Assembly: GCA_018400545.1 (NCBI GenBank)
Contig: JAGYLT010000033.1
Coordinates: forward strand, 1-13,068
DNA length: 13,068 bases
Origin: Bacteroidales bacterium
GTDB taxonomy: Bacteria; Bacteroidota; Bacteroidia; Bacteroidales; 4484-276
Direction: 5' to 3'
The position numbers were made by a program, and so were the translations under genes. Each line of letters starts with the position of its first letter. The stretch's first letter is position 1. Shown here one piece after another: positions 1-8,367 of the stretch. Under the pieces are notes generated by a model. That model had not been told where the DNA came from. It made no database searches and saw nothing but the letters and a program-made list of their open reading frames with translations.

Positions 1-42
1 GTTCCAGGTGGTCTCTGTCCATTCGATTCTTGAATTTTTCAT
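1..42 (-). CDS. DUF5131 (phage Gp37/Gp68-like) protein, N-terminus only, cut by window edge
   Basis: The first 14 codons, starting with ATG at 42-40, read MKNSRIEWTETTWN up to the first base of the window. 'IEWT-x-x-TWN' is the typical start of DUF5131 proteins (formerly phage Gp37/Gp68), which continue with a cysteine-containing segment and are thought to be radical-SAM-like. The start overlaps the TcmP stop as ATGA (42-39), a sign of translational coupling. TcmP proteins are named for being encoded beside a three-Cys-motif protein of this kind, so position and N-terminal sequence agree. The rest of the gene, including the cysteines, lies outside the window, so its integrity is unknown. The family call rests on a short but distinctive peptide plus its neighbour. 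Confidence 0.75.
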   Translation of the reverse strand, partial: MKNSRIEWTETTWN

Positions 43-1193
43 TTTGAGTAAATTTTAATCCGTTTATCATGGTCATAATCGAGATAAAAAGCGCCTTTGC
101 GCCGGTCATCCCCTGTAAATCTCAGTTTTCCTTCATTCTCCATATCTTTCAGAATTTTATTGGTTCTGGTAATGCTGATTCCATTTTCTATTGAAAAAAG
201 GTACACTTCCTTATTTGATCTGCCCTGTGATAAAAACTCCAACAGGTCTCTTTCGTATGCAACCAATTTCTTGACTTTGTTGCTGCTTCCATCACCATCA
301 AAATCAAAACTCGGCTGGCCAAGTCTTATAGGGTCGCTATCAATATCAAAATTTGCATCTCCGGTATGTGGATCTATTTTCCAGGACACATCGAGAAATT
401 TCCTCAATCCAAGCGGGTGACCTGATCCAAAAATTACCCCGTAAATGTTTGCGTTGTTTCTAATAGCAAACTGGCCCAGGTAATATTTTTTTTCAAGACC
501 AATCATTGATTTATAGTACTCATAAACAATCCTGTGTGTTTGGTAGGGAGTGCTTCCTTCAAAATCAATTTTTTCGGAACTCAAGTATTTTTTAAACTCC
601 GGTTGATCTCTGAACCTCCTTATGTGCATCGAAGAAACGAAGAAAATAACATCGGTTTTCGTTAACCGAACAAGTTGCAGAAAAACATCATTCGAAATTT
701 GTTTCATGCCATATTGGTCAATAAACATCAGCCGGGGTATTTTAACAGCGCTGTGAAGTTTCGGATAAATGCTTTGAAAAAGCGTACTAAAATCTTCAGT
801 GCGAATTTCGGTTTTAAAAGGGCACACCGACAGTGGATTATCAGGATTACAAATACCCGTATGATTATTGATAGCACATAAGCTTAGCCTGGATTTGATA
901 TTTTGCTCAAGCTGCTTGATCTTAGAAGAGTTGCTATCGTTGAAAATTAGTTTTATCTGTATGTTTTGCTCAATTAATTCTTTACAATGTGCTTTCAATT
1001 CATCCAAAATGATCAGAGGACTTCCTTCCTTACCTTCAATATCAGCGCCTGGACCTGAAAAGAAATCGTAAATCTCAATAGTACTTGCCTTCTGCTTGAT
1101 AAACACAGGCAACCACTGACGCAGATAAAGTTTGAAAAGTTCCAGCTTAACTCCTGTGGCCTCATCAAAGGCTTTTTGATGGATGTCTTTCAT
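39..1193 (-). CDS. tcmP: Three-Cys-motif partner protein TcmP
   Basis: A 384-residue cytoplasmic protein of the TcmP family. The N-terminal half holds a methyltransferase-like Rossmann signature, IYDFFSGPG (residues 41-49), followed by a conserved EGSP (56-59), then LIFNDSN (82-88) as the next strand and LMFIDQYG (155-162), where many relatives have FIDPFG. The C-terminal part (about 313-362, with NKEVYLFSIENGIS and NKILKDMENEGKLRF) looks like a winged-helix domain. No signal peptide or membrane segment is visible. A segment at 103-125 carries three cysteines (C106, C115, C124). The gene lies 72 bp after the DUF499 stop and overlaps the DUF5131 start by 4 bp. Sampled lines average about 35% GC against about 50% in DUF499, suggesting separate acquisition. 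The biochemical activity of the family is not established to my knowledge; a nucleic-acid-modification or defence role is inferred from context. Confidence 0.88.
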   Translation of the reverse strand: MKDIHQKAFDEATGVKLELFKLYLRQWLPVFIKQKASTIEIYDFFSGPGADIEGKEGSPLIILDELKAHCKELIEQNIQIKLIFNDSNSSKIKQLEQNIKSRLSLCAINNHTGICNPDNPLSVCPFKTEIRTEDFSTLFQSIYPKLHSAVKIPRLMFIDQYGMKQISNDVFLQLVRLTKTDVIFFVSSMHIRRFRDQPEFKKYLSSEKIDFEGSTPYQTHRIVYEYYKSMIGLEKKYYLGQFAIRNNANIYGVIFGSGHPLGLRKFLDVSWKIDPHTGDANFDIDSDPIRLGQPSFDFDGDGSSNKVKKLVAYERDLLEFLSQGRSNKEVYLFSIENGISITRTNKILKDMENEGKLRFTGDDRRKGAFYLDYDHDKRIKIYSK

Positions 1194-1265
1194 TTGATCT
1201 AAAATAAGTGACTTTTGATTATGATTTTTATCTGATCATTCCACCCACGCCATCACCCTTTCCTA

Positions 1266-4200
1266 CTACTCCTCCCCAAACTCCAGCCCGAGCTGCCTTG
1301 CAGCTTCTTTGGCTGATTTGTATTGTTGTTTTGATTCATCGAGGGGGCTGCCGGCGGTGGCTTTGATCTTGAACTTTACTTCGATCTCAATTTTATTGCC
1401 ATGCATTGCAAAAGGTACAATGAAGTAATTGAACAACTCTGTGTAGTTGTCCAGTGGAACTTTACCTGAAATGGTGATGGAATTGAACTTACGCGCATCC
1501 TCATCCGAGGTTGGTGGTGATTCACCTGGTAAGGGTTCCGGTTCGTTTACGCCATCGGGATCAGGAATAATCGTCCCCGGCGGAATAGGTTTTGGATCGT
1601 CAGGTTGCGATTGAGGTTTAAGGCTCAGGTCAACCAGCCAGTAGCTTTCGTCGGTTACATCGAAGAAGGGAACCGACTCCTTACAGTAAAAGCGGGTAAA
1701 ATTTGATCCATCGCCTGAGGCAATACAAAATTTCCCATCGGTGCAATAACGCAGCAAACTCTGTGTGAGCGCAGATGTGCCGGAAACCATCGGCTTGTCG
1801 TCGAATCGCAGGAAGGCTTCGTAAATGTCTTTTACCCGGATGGATTGCTCCGGAGTGGGCAGCAGATTTTGCGTACGCAGGGTGTTAAGACCAATTCCAT
1901 CCACCAGTAGCCACTCTTCTTCTTTAAGCAGCGGAATCAGGTTTTGGCTGATCTGGTTTTCGAGGTTGTCGGAGAACTGCTTAATAACAAGTTTTTCAGG
2001 ACCTGATTTTACAGCATACTTCACCAGAATTGAATAGGCTTTAACCAATGATTTACCTGATTGACGATCGGCCTCGTCAATGCGGCGCTTCAACTCCTGG
2101 CGCTGCTCCGGTTCAAGCTGACCCTGGTAATCCTGATTTATTTTGGTGCACGCCAGGTATTCGCGCAGGTCGGATTGCAGCCTGCCGATACCCAACTCGG
2201 AGCAGAGCAGGAACAGGATGGTGTTGCGATAGATTCGTTCGCTGTTTCCTTTTTTGGTGGCAATGCGCGTGATTACAGGCAATGTTCTGCCATTAACGCC
2301 ATCGGGATTGGCCAGATACTCGGGACTAAGGATGATGAGCGTTGGACGTTTCTGTTCCGGAATATCCTCTCCCGGATTTACCAGCACATTAAACTGACTT
2401 ACATAGTTGGTTTTAAGGCTTGCACGCCTCAGGATTTCGGCGGTAATGTCGTGCTGTTTTACATCGCCTTTGGCCTGATTAATCAGGATGTTGATGTTTG
2501 GTTTGGTGTGAAACCAGTAGCGTTTGGCTGACGATCCCGACTGCGTGTTATAGAGATAGTAGGCATTGGCTTCAAGCTCGTCGAGAGCGCCGTTGATGCT
2601 GTTGTGGTTGTAGCCTGACGGCGAAAGCAGGTTTAGCTTCAGGTCGGCAACCGAAACACCCTTGTTGATGCCCTCACTTCCAAAAGAGTTCATCAGGATA
2701 ACCGCTGCAATGGACTGGGTTAATCCAAACTGGCCGTATTCAGTTTTGTTGCCGTCAATCTTGAATGCGTTGGATGCAGACCCGGCTACATCTGCGCTGA
2801 TAACGGAGTCGTAGCCGTTGCCATAGAGTTTTTTGAGTTGAGCCGACAAAGCATCGAGGTTTACGAAATTGATCATGCCGGCATGTATGAGCAGGTTTTC
2901 GCCTGCAAGATTCTGTTGCCTTTTCCAAAGGTCGCTCACGATGGTAGCCAGCAGTCGCAGGACGCCTCTGGTGCGCTGAAAATCGTGGTGGCTTGCCCAT
3001 CGCACCCTGAACACGTCAATCAGTTCGGGGTGAAAGGGGTAGGATTTGCGCAGGCTTTCTTTGTACTCCAACCTTGACGCATTGGGAGGCAATTCCCCTT
3101 TGAATTCTTTGTATAGCTCAGCGTATTTATTAATGGCCGCTTCGATCACATCAGGATCTCCCAGCTCCTCGAACAGTCTTCGGCGTATTACCTCATAAAT
3201 TTCATCATCGGCCACCGGCTGCGTATCGGCGCCTACGCGACTTACCCTTTTCTGAAGGCTGTTCAGGATGGTATGTGCCTGAGAGGTATTCCCCACCTCT
3301 TGCGGGCTGGCAGGAAGGGTAACTACACAAACGCAATTGTTTGCTGCCGCCACAGCCTCGGTGAGCTCCTGCATGAAACTGATGGTTTGGTCGGACAAAT
3401 TGGATGCGCCAACCAATTGCGAGGAGGCGCTGACACAATAGTCGGCCAGCTCATCAATAAGAATGAGCGCAGGTTTGCATTGTTCAAGGATTTTTTTAAA
3501 AAGTCCTTTGGGCGCTGTGCGATCCTCGTCATTTTTACGAATGATGTCATAGGCCTTTTCGCCGCCCAACTGCCAGGCAATTTCGCCCCAGATGGTGCGT
3601 ATCGTTGTTCCGTTAACCGTTCGCCCCTGCGCCGGATCGTTGGTGGTGTTGGTGAAAACGGCAATATTGGCCGATTCGAAATTCATGGGACCGGTTTCGG
3701 CGAGCAACGATTCGGCATACGCCGACTGTGTGGCTTTTTTCCCCCAACGGCTAAGGTGATAAAGCGAAATCAGGGTGTGGGTTTTGCCGCCGCCAAATCC
3801 TGTTTGCAGCGAAATCACCCTGTTTTCGGCAGATTCGGCGCCGTTGAGCCCGTTGATGACGGTACGGGCTACATTTTTTAAACCGGCAGTCAGATAAGTC
3901 TTTGAAAAGAATACCACCGGATTGTTGTAGATTTCCCTGCCGTTGCCCATTGCTACTTCGGCAAGGTTGGCTGCAAAAATGGATTCGTCGAGCCTGCCCT
4001 GGCGGATATCAAGATGCGGACTTACCACCCTAAACCAGGGTTGAGCGTCAGATGTTGCGGGAAAATCTTTGTGCTCAGATTTAGTGACAGGCTTTAAGGC
4101 TTTATTTTCCCGAAGCCGGATCAGTTCATTTTCCAGCTCGTCCATTTGCAAAGCACGGGCGATGTTTTTCATCTGAATAAAAGCCTCCGTGTGCTCATCT

Positions 4201-4301
4201 TCGCTGATCTCCTGAAAGTGCGCCAGCTTGTTGCGTACTTCGTAAATGGTTTCGAGGTGCGTGGGCAGTTTACCGGCGCTTTTACCAAAATCTTTTCGCA
4301 A
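1266..4301 (-). CDS. DUF499-type anti-phage-associated P-loop ATPase (Swt1/HEPN-like N-terminus); uninterrupted part
   Basis: The uninterrupted 1011-codon frame of a large AAA+/P-loop ATPase of the DUF499 (COG1483) type. Walker A is GFGGGKT (residues 168-174) and Walker B is LILIDELADY (279-288). The first part, with RNKLAH (23-28), is the distal half of a Swt1-like HEPN domain and holds the HEPN R-x4-H motif. A proline/acid-rich linker (about 897-936) leads to a C-terminal domain of about 75 residues ending LEFGEE. The Met at 4301 is internal: sense sequence continues upstream in other frames to a likely true ATG at 4543-4541, entered separately. DUF499 proteins are encoded beside DUF1156 methylases and SNF2 helicases in predicted phage-defence operons, as here. 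The ATPase probably couples DNA sensing or translocation to the methylase or helicase; this is inference. TcmP follows after 72 bp. Confidence 0.87.
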   Translation of the reverse strand: MRKDFGKSAGKLPTHLETIYEVRNKLAHFQEISEDEHTEAFIQMKNIARALQMDELENELIRLRENKALKPVTKSEHKDFPATSDAQPWFRVVSPHLDIRQGRLDESIFAANLAEVAMGNGREIYNNPVVFFSKTYLTAGLKNVARTVINGLNGAESAENRVISLQTGFGGGKTHTLISLYHLSRWGKKATQSAYAESLLAETGPMNFESANIAVFTNTTNDPAQGRTVNGTTIRTIWGEIAWQLGGEKAYDIIRKNDEDRTAPKGLFKKILEQCKPALILIDELADYCVSASSQLVGASNLSDQTISFMQELTEAVAAANNCVCVVTLPASPQEVGNTSQAHTILNSLQKRVSRVGADTQPVADDEIYEVIRRRLFEELGDPDVIEAAINKYAELYKEFKGELPPNASRLEYKESLRKSYPFHPELIDVFRVRWASHHDFQRTRGVLRLLATIVSDLWKRQQNLAGENLLIHAGMINFVNLDALSAQLKKLYGNGYDSVISADVAGSASNAFKIDGNKTEYGQFGLTQSIAAVILMNSFGSEGINKGVSVADLKLNLLSPSGYNHNSINGALDELEANAYYLYNTQSGSSAKRYWFHTKPNINILINQAKGDVKQHDITAEILRRASLKTNYVSQFNVLVNPGEDIPEQKRPTLIILSPEYLANPDGVNGRTLPVITRIATKKGNSERIYRNTILFLLCSELGIGRLQSDLREYLACTKINQDYQGQLEPEQRQELKRRIDEADRQSGKSLVKAYSILVKYAVKSGPEKLVIKQFSDNLENQISQNLIPLLKEEEWLLVDGIGLNTLRTQNLLPTPEQSIRVKDIYEAFLRFDDKPMVSGTSALTQSLLRYCTDGKFCIASGDGSNFTRFYCKESVPFFDVTDESYWLVDLSLKPQSQPDDPKPIPPGTIIPDPDGVNEPEPLPGESPPTSDEDARKFNSITISGKVPLDNYTELFNYFIVPFAMHGNKIEIEVKFKIKATAGSPLDESKQQYKSAKEAARQLGLEFGEE

Positions 4302-4543
4302 AGGTCTTTGTATTTCAAAGCGAACGATTTCAGGTAAGGGTAATCAATCATGCTTCTGGTGTGGGCCTGATTTGAGGCCGTTGTTCAGTTATCCTTCTGA
4401 TAAGGCATAAGCGCTTCCACAAACCAGGCCGGCCATCTTTCGCCAGCTTCATTATAAAGCACTGATACGGCGTAAGGACAGGAATGCCTCGATGAAATTC
4501 AAAGGCTTTGAAAAGGTTGTCTTGTTGGGTTTTGTATTGCCAT
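4302..4543 (-). pseudogene. Frameshifted N-terminus of the DUF499 ATPase (proximal HEPN half)
   Basis: Upstream of the intact ATPase frame, ATG at 4543-4541 begins MAIQNPTRQPFQSL and then stops. Switching between frames gives continuous, family-like protein: a short FIEAF or IPVLTP stretch, ISALYNEAGERWPAWFVEAL, MPYQKDN, a GLKSGPTPEA-like stretch, then MIDYPYLKSFALKYKDL running into RKDFGKSAGKLP of the main frame. At least four single-base shifts are needed in about 240 bp. The ATG lies 11 bp after the stop of the methylase gene, the spacing expected of an operon. Either the N-terminus is genuinely broken, leaving only internal starts, or the sequence is wrong here. It belongs to the same patch of indels as the methylase. 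Confidence 0.7.
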
Positions 4544-4554
4544 GATGCTATAAT

Positions 4555-7500
4555 TCAGTTTGTTTGTTCGGTTGCAGATTGTGCGATGTGTTTGCTTTCG
4601 CGGATCAGACTTTCTTTGATGGCCAGCAACCCCAGAGCCTGTTTGTGATCGGGTACTCCGGCCCAGACAGCACTTCGCACAGGGGTGATGACGCGCCAGA
4701 AACTACTGTCGTTGCTTGCTGCCACCCTGTTGATGTATTGCAGCAGTTCGGTGCGGTTGGTTCCTCATTACAGCGACATAGCGCGATGCACGGTATCAAA
4801 TCAGGTGGTTGTGGCTCCTTTGTCCCGGGTTTTATCGGCATCCAGCCGTTCTTTATGAGCCGAGGGTTTGCTTGTTGCCGTTTTTGATAAGAATGTGTTC
4901 GGTGAACAGTTCGTTTACGTTGATGCTGAGTCCCACACGGCTGAATTTGGCAGCATCGTCGAACTCGCTTTCGGTGAAGCCATAGAGCTGGAGCCAGCCG
5001 ATGTAGAATTTTGTAAAATCGTCGCCATCGAAACCTTTGAGCAGCGCGTTGAAAGCAGCCTCGCGCGCCATTTCCGAGAAGTTCGGCTACAGTAGCTAAA
5101 GTGCCGTCGGCTTTCACTTTCTCGTACCGACCAAAAACACTCACGGCCTGGCCAAAGCAGGCGGTTAACAGGTCAGCGCCACGAAAACCAAGCCGGTAGA
5201 GTTCTTCTACCTCTTTGCCAACAGTGAGTTCGATTTCCTTTTTACTGTTTAAAATCACCAAAACCTCTGCTTTCGGTAAGTCTCGCCGAAACTGTTACAG
5301 AAGAGCAAAACCGAGCCGGCTAAACCCAGGCTGCGATTGGCCATTTCGGTATCAATCGGCCCTTCCTGTAAACAAACTAAATCGCGCAAGTATTGAGTTG
5401 CATAGGGTTGTCCATGCCTCCGTACTTTGATGGGCAAACATGATGCTGACAATATCTGATGTTTGCTGTTCGAGGGCATCAAATCTGGGTGAGTTTATTT
5501 TCAAAATGGGCTTTTGCTTTTATCAGGCCCTAATTTTTCATGATGATGCTTTAAAGCCGTACCTCATCCGATTTAGGAGTTTGAGGTGTGGCAAAGTTTA
5601 AAGGATAAACATCAGCCAATGTGCGTTTAAGCCAAACATAAAAGAAGTCTGAGAGGTCTGCATAAGCAATAGCATCGTAATAGGGCGGATCGGTAACAAC
5701 TGCATCAATAAACTTATTAGGAAATTGTGATTTATCTCCAGCTGGGTGAGTTTAAGCACAGTTGAAACTCATTAACTTCCAGTTTTATATATCTTATTAT
5801 CAATCAATCATATTATGGATTCCTCCACTACTTTTCGTGTTTGGATAAACTTCCGGAAAGTCCAAAGACCACATTGGAATGGCTTGCTTTGTAAACACAT
5901 GGCCTATAACTTCCCTCAGGATGCCAAGTACAAAATGATGAATTATAATCAGCAGACTTATTAATAAATGACAAATACGTTGCAAGTGCTTTTTCCATAC
6001 TCAACACTGAACATTAAGCAATTCCTTGATCTCATTGTTTTTGGCTACCAGGGTTTGCATGGCAAGGAGCTGGCGGGGGGAGAACATATCACCAAAACCT
6101 TTAAAACCCCAAATGGAATCTTAAGTTCATAGAATCATTCTGCGGCATCATTTCGGTGGGTTTTGGAGTTTCGGAGTATTTCATTCAAAACCTCGATTTC
6201 CCTTCTATGCGGCAGTCTATAATCTTTTTACCCTTTTCTCCATCAACAATTACAGCTAATAATCTTTCACTGGTGGTGTAGTTAGCAAATTGCTCTTTCA
6301 ATTTTTGTGTCAGTAAAACTTCCACAGATTGGGCATCTTAAATTGGCTCTTTCGTTCACCCTTCCTCATCAATTTTCCCTTTTCTGATTTCAAAATCAAT
6401 CTTATTTCCAACAATCACGGGTTTTTAAATGCACCTGTTTCCGGGATGTATTGGCCAGGTAAAAGCCTTTAAGCAGCGGTACTTCGGCCTTGCTATGCCG
6501 GATTGTGCATGTGCCCACCCTTGCCCAGTAGTAAGCAATGGGTTTGTTTCCGTTTTCGTCGGCGGGATAATAATGTCCGATCTCTTTTTTTCGGTTTCGG
6601 CCAGCAGCTTTTGGCGTAAAACTCCACATCAAACGCCAGGCGGTTGGATATTTCGATGCGGAGGTTTTCGTTGCCCGGGTGCTTGCCGTTTTTCGGCACA
6701 CCAGGCATTCAGGTGTTCCTGCCCGTAGCGTTTCAGGAACTCCCTGCGCGAATAAACGATGGGTTTGCCATATTTTTGCGGAAACTCCACGCTGCCCTTT
6801 TGAATGATATGCGCCACGGGGTTGATGTCGTTGCCAAAGCTGCGGCAGCCTAACCGTGCGGCTTCGAGGAGTATGGCGCCTCCGCCGGCAAAGGGATCGA
6901 ATACGCGGGGCATGTGGTCGAGAGGCTTCGATGGCGGTGCAGGGCAGCCTCCTTTTGTTGCACTTCGGCGGTGGCAATATGCCGGTCGAGATGGCGTAAA
7001 GCGCAGTCTTCGGCCTCCCTGATGTGGCGAGGTAATGTGTCGAAATCAGCCAGTAGTTCGCCTGCTCCCTTCGATGGGTCTTTGGCGCTGTTGTGGGCAA
7101 CCCAGATCAGTTTCGCGCCATACCAATAATCTGCTCATTGTTTTGTTGTCACTTGATGAGGCTGGCACTCGACAGCTGGTCTTTGGCAGAGTACTTTCGG
7201 TTTAGGGTTTTGGATGAATTTGTTCGAGAATTTTCCGATGAACATCAGCGGGCGGTTTCGCAGGTTGTCGTCCATCTTGTCAACGGCGGCGGTGTAGGGA
7301 ATGTCGTCGTAAGGTTTGTACCAGTCGTTACTACTTTCGCCACTTTTTCAGGGCAAAGGCCTTGCCGATGAGTTGTTGCGTTGCATCGCGGGGAAAGCTT
7401 TCCGGGCGAGTTTTCGTCGAGCGGGTCGGGGACAAGGCTTGCAAACACCACGGCGCGACAGGCAGACGGCAATGGCCCTGCGCGCCCACCACAGGTGCAG

Positions 7501-7603
7501 CGTGGAGATGTGCCCGTGGCGGATGGATTTGTCGCGCACGCTTTTCAGCTGATACTTCTTTGATGGGCATGGCCACCTCGATGAGCTTTTTGGGTTGGAG
7601 CAT
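4555..7603 (-). pseudogene. DUF1156-type adenine-specific DNA methylase, multiply frameshifted
   Basis: Pieces in all three minus frames assemble into a near full-length DUF1156 (COG1743) N6-adenine methylase, nominally about 1016 codons. In order: [17 protein letters not shown] (start 7603), [19 protein letters not shown] (about 7530-7475), [13 protein letters not shown] (about 7460-7420), NDWYKPYDDIPYTAAVDKMD (about 7320-7260), SAM motif DPFAGGGAILLEAARLG (6898 down) with NDINPVAH, a ribbon-like CHNPAC relic near 6500, zinc ribbon CPICG (6335-6321), GDMFSPRQLLAMQTLV (about 6090-6045), TKQAIPM near 5880, catalytic DPPY (5691-5680) within [20 protein letters not shown], then GADLLTACFGQAVSVFGRYE and a C-terminus ending HIAQSATEQTN (TGA 4557-4555). 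It should methylate adenine to mark host DNA. More than a dozen frameshifts are needed; those resolved are single-base indels. No functional single product can be made from the sequence as given. The DUF499 ATG follows after 11 bp. Confidence 0.88.
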
Positions 7604-7708
7604 TTTAGATATTGTCAATGAGTGTTTTTGATTTGATGAAAGCATCATATGCCATCAAGCATTTGGTGCGTGCTGCATTTTGTGTGTCCCTCACCTGAAG
7701 AGACGTGC

Positions 7709-7716
7709 TGCAAAGT
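7709..7716 (-). promoter_or_regulatory. Possible Bacteroidota -7 box upstream of the methylase
   Basis: On the minus strand this reads TAACTTTG, a full match to the Bacteroidota primary-sigma -7 consensus TAnnTTTG, about 105 bp before the methylase ATG at 7603. No convincing -33 TTTG stands at the usual distance, and the preceding stretch is AT-rich (7716-7755). A separate promoter here is plausible because the helicase is a kilobase upstream, beyond repeats and hairpins. Confidence 0.35.
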
Positions 7717-7779
7717 TAAATTTAAATTAGGATAAGAAAAGTCTTTTTACAAAACACAGATTATCAAGGTCATAATAAA

Positions 7780-8100
7780 GGAGATTCCCGCACTGCCGGC
7801 GAGGCCAGGTCTCATTCCTTCGCTCCGGTCATACCAATGACATCTTTTTGCAAGTGACTGATTATCTGTTTGAGGAGATATCTCACTCCCTTCGGTCGTA
7901 CCAATGACATCTTTTTGCAAGTGACTGATTATCTCTGTTTAAAGAGGGGATTTCTCACTCCCTTCGGTCGTTACTAATGACAACTGCCCAACAAATTGCT
8001 GATTATCTGCGCTGGAAGGGAATCTCACTCCTTTAGGTCGTTACTAATGACAGATTGTAGCAAATTGCTGATTATCTGTATGAAGGGGATATCTCACTCC
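7780..8100. repeat. Degenerate ~71-bp tandem repeat array (copies A1-A5)
   Basis: The unit is approximately GGAGATTTCTCACTCCCTTC then GGTCGTTACTAATGACA, followed by a variable stretch and CAAATTGCTGATTATCTGTA plus a purine-rich end. Copies begin near 7780 (divergent), 7874, 7946, 8017 and 8085, with periods of 68-72 bp. The last copy is cut after GACA and runs into element B1. No protein-coding frame is seen. The between-repeat segments resemble one another, so this is not a CRISPR array. It looks like intergenic repeat DNA amplified in tandem, of a kind common in Bacteroidota genomes. Confidence 0.8.
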
Positions 8101-8120
8101 TTCGGTCGTTCGATATGACA

Positions 8121-8252
8121 GGCGTTGCGCGTGTTTTAGGGGGTAAAAATGGCGGCGCTTTGCGCCGCCATTTTACCTTTCCCTCTTAGCTGGTGTCACC
8201 TCGACCGGAGATGTGGAGCGTAGCGGAACATCGCAGGGAGAGGTCTCCTTCT
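8121..8252. repeat. Hairpin-rich intergenic element, copy B1
   Basis: Runs from GGCGTTGCGCGTG to TCTCCTTCT. It holds a strong hairpin (8142-8177: GGTAAAAATGGCGGCGC, loop TTT, GCGCCGCCATTTTACC, with one bulged A), then GGTGTCACCTCGACCGGAG, a GGAGCGTAGCGGAACATCGC segment and a terminal palindrome GGAGAGGTCTCC (8237-8248). A second copy (B2) starts at 8368. It resembles a REP/MITE-type non-coding element. Neither end shows a recognisable transposase gene. Confidence 0.7.
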
Positions 8253-8259
8253 GCATTAA

Positions 8260-8367
8260 GGAGATTTCTCACTCCCTTCGGTCGTTACTAATGTCATCTT
8301 ATTGTAAATTGCTGATTATCTGTATGTAGAGGAGATTTCTCACTCCCTTCGGTCGTTCGAAATGACA
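8260..8367. repeat. Repeat copies A6 and A7
   Basis: Two further copies of the ~71-bp unit begin at 8260 and 8331. A6 is full length and includes AAATTGCTGATTATCTGTAT. A7, like A5, is truncated after GACA and leads directly into a hairpin element. The order A5-B1 / A6-A7-B2 indicates that a composite A+B segment was duplicated as a block. Confidence 0.75.

Noticed and set aside
2061..2531. Plus-strand frames inside the ATPase and helicase genes, such as 2061-2531, 3273-3881 and 10289-10978
   Set aside because: They are antisense shadows of strongly supported minus-strand genes with clear Walker and helicase motifs, and their translations show no recognisable domains.
5680..5691. Programmed frameshifting as an explanation for the broken methylase
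   Set aside because: The breaks are numerous, occur in both directions and at unrelated sites, with no repeated slippery heptamer and downstream structure. Error or decay explains them better.
6402..7100. A 232-codon minus-strand frame as an independent gene
   Set aside because: Its first part is out-of-frame sequence of the methylase, and only its end (YYPADENGNKPIAYYWARV) is true methylase protein. It exists because of frameshifts.
8142..8177. Strong GC-rich hairpin as an intrinsic terminator for the helicase
   Set aside because: It lies about 500 bp beyond the helicase stop, is part of a duplicated repeat element, and lacks a T-run on the minus strand. It is better described as part of the repeat.
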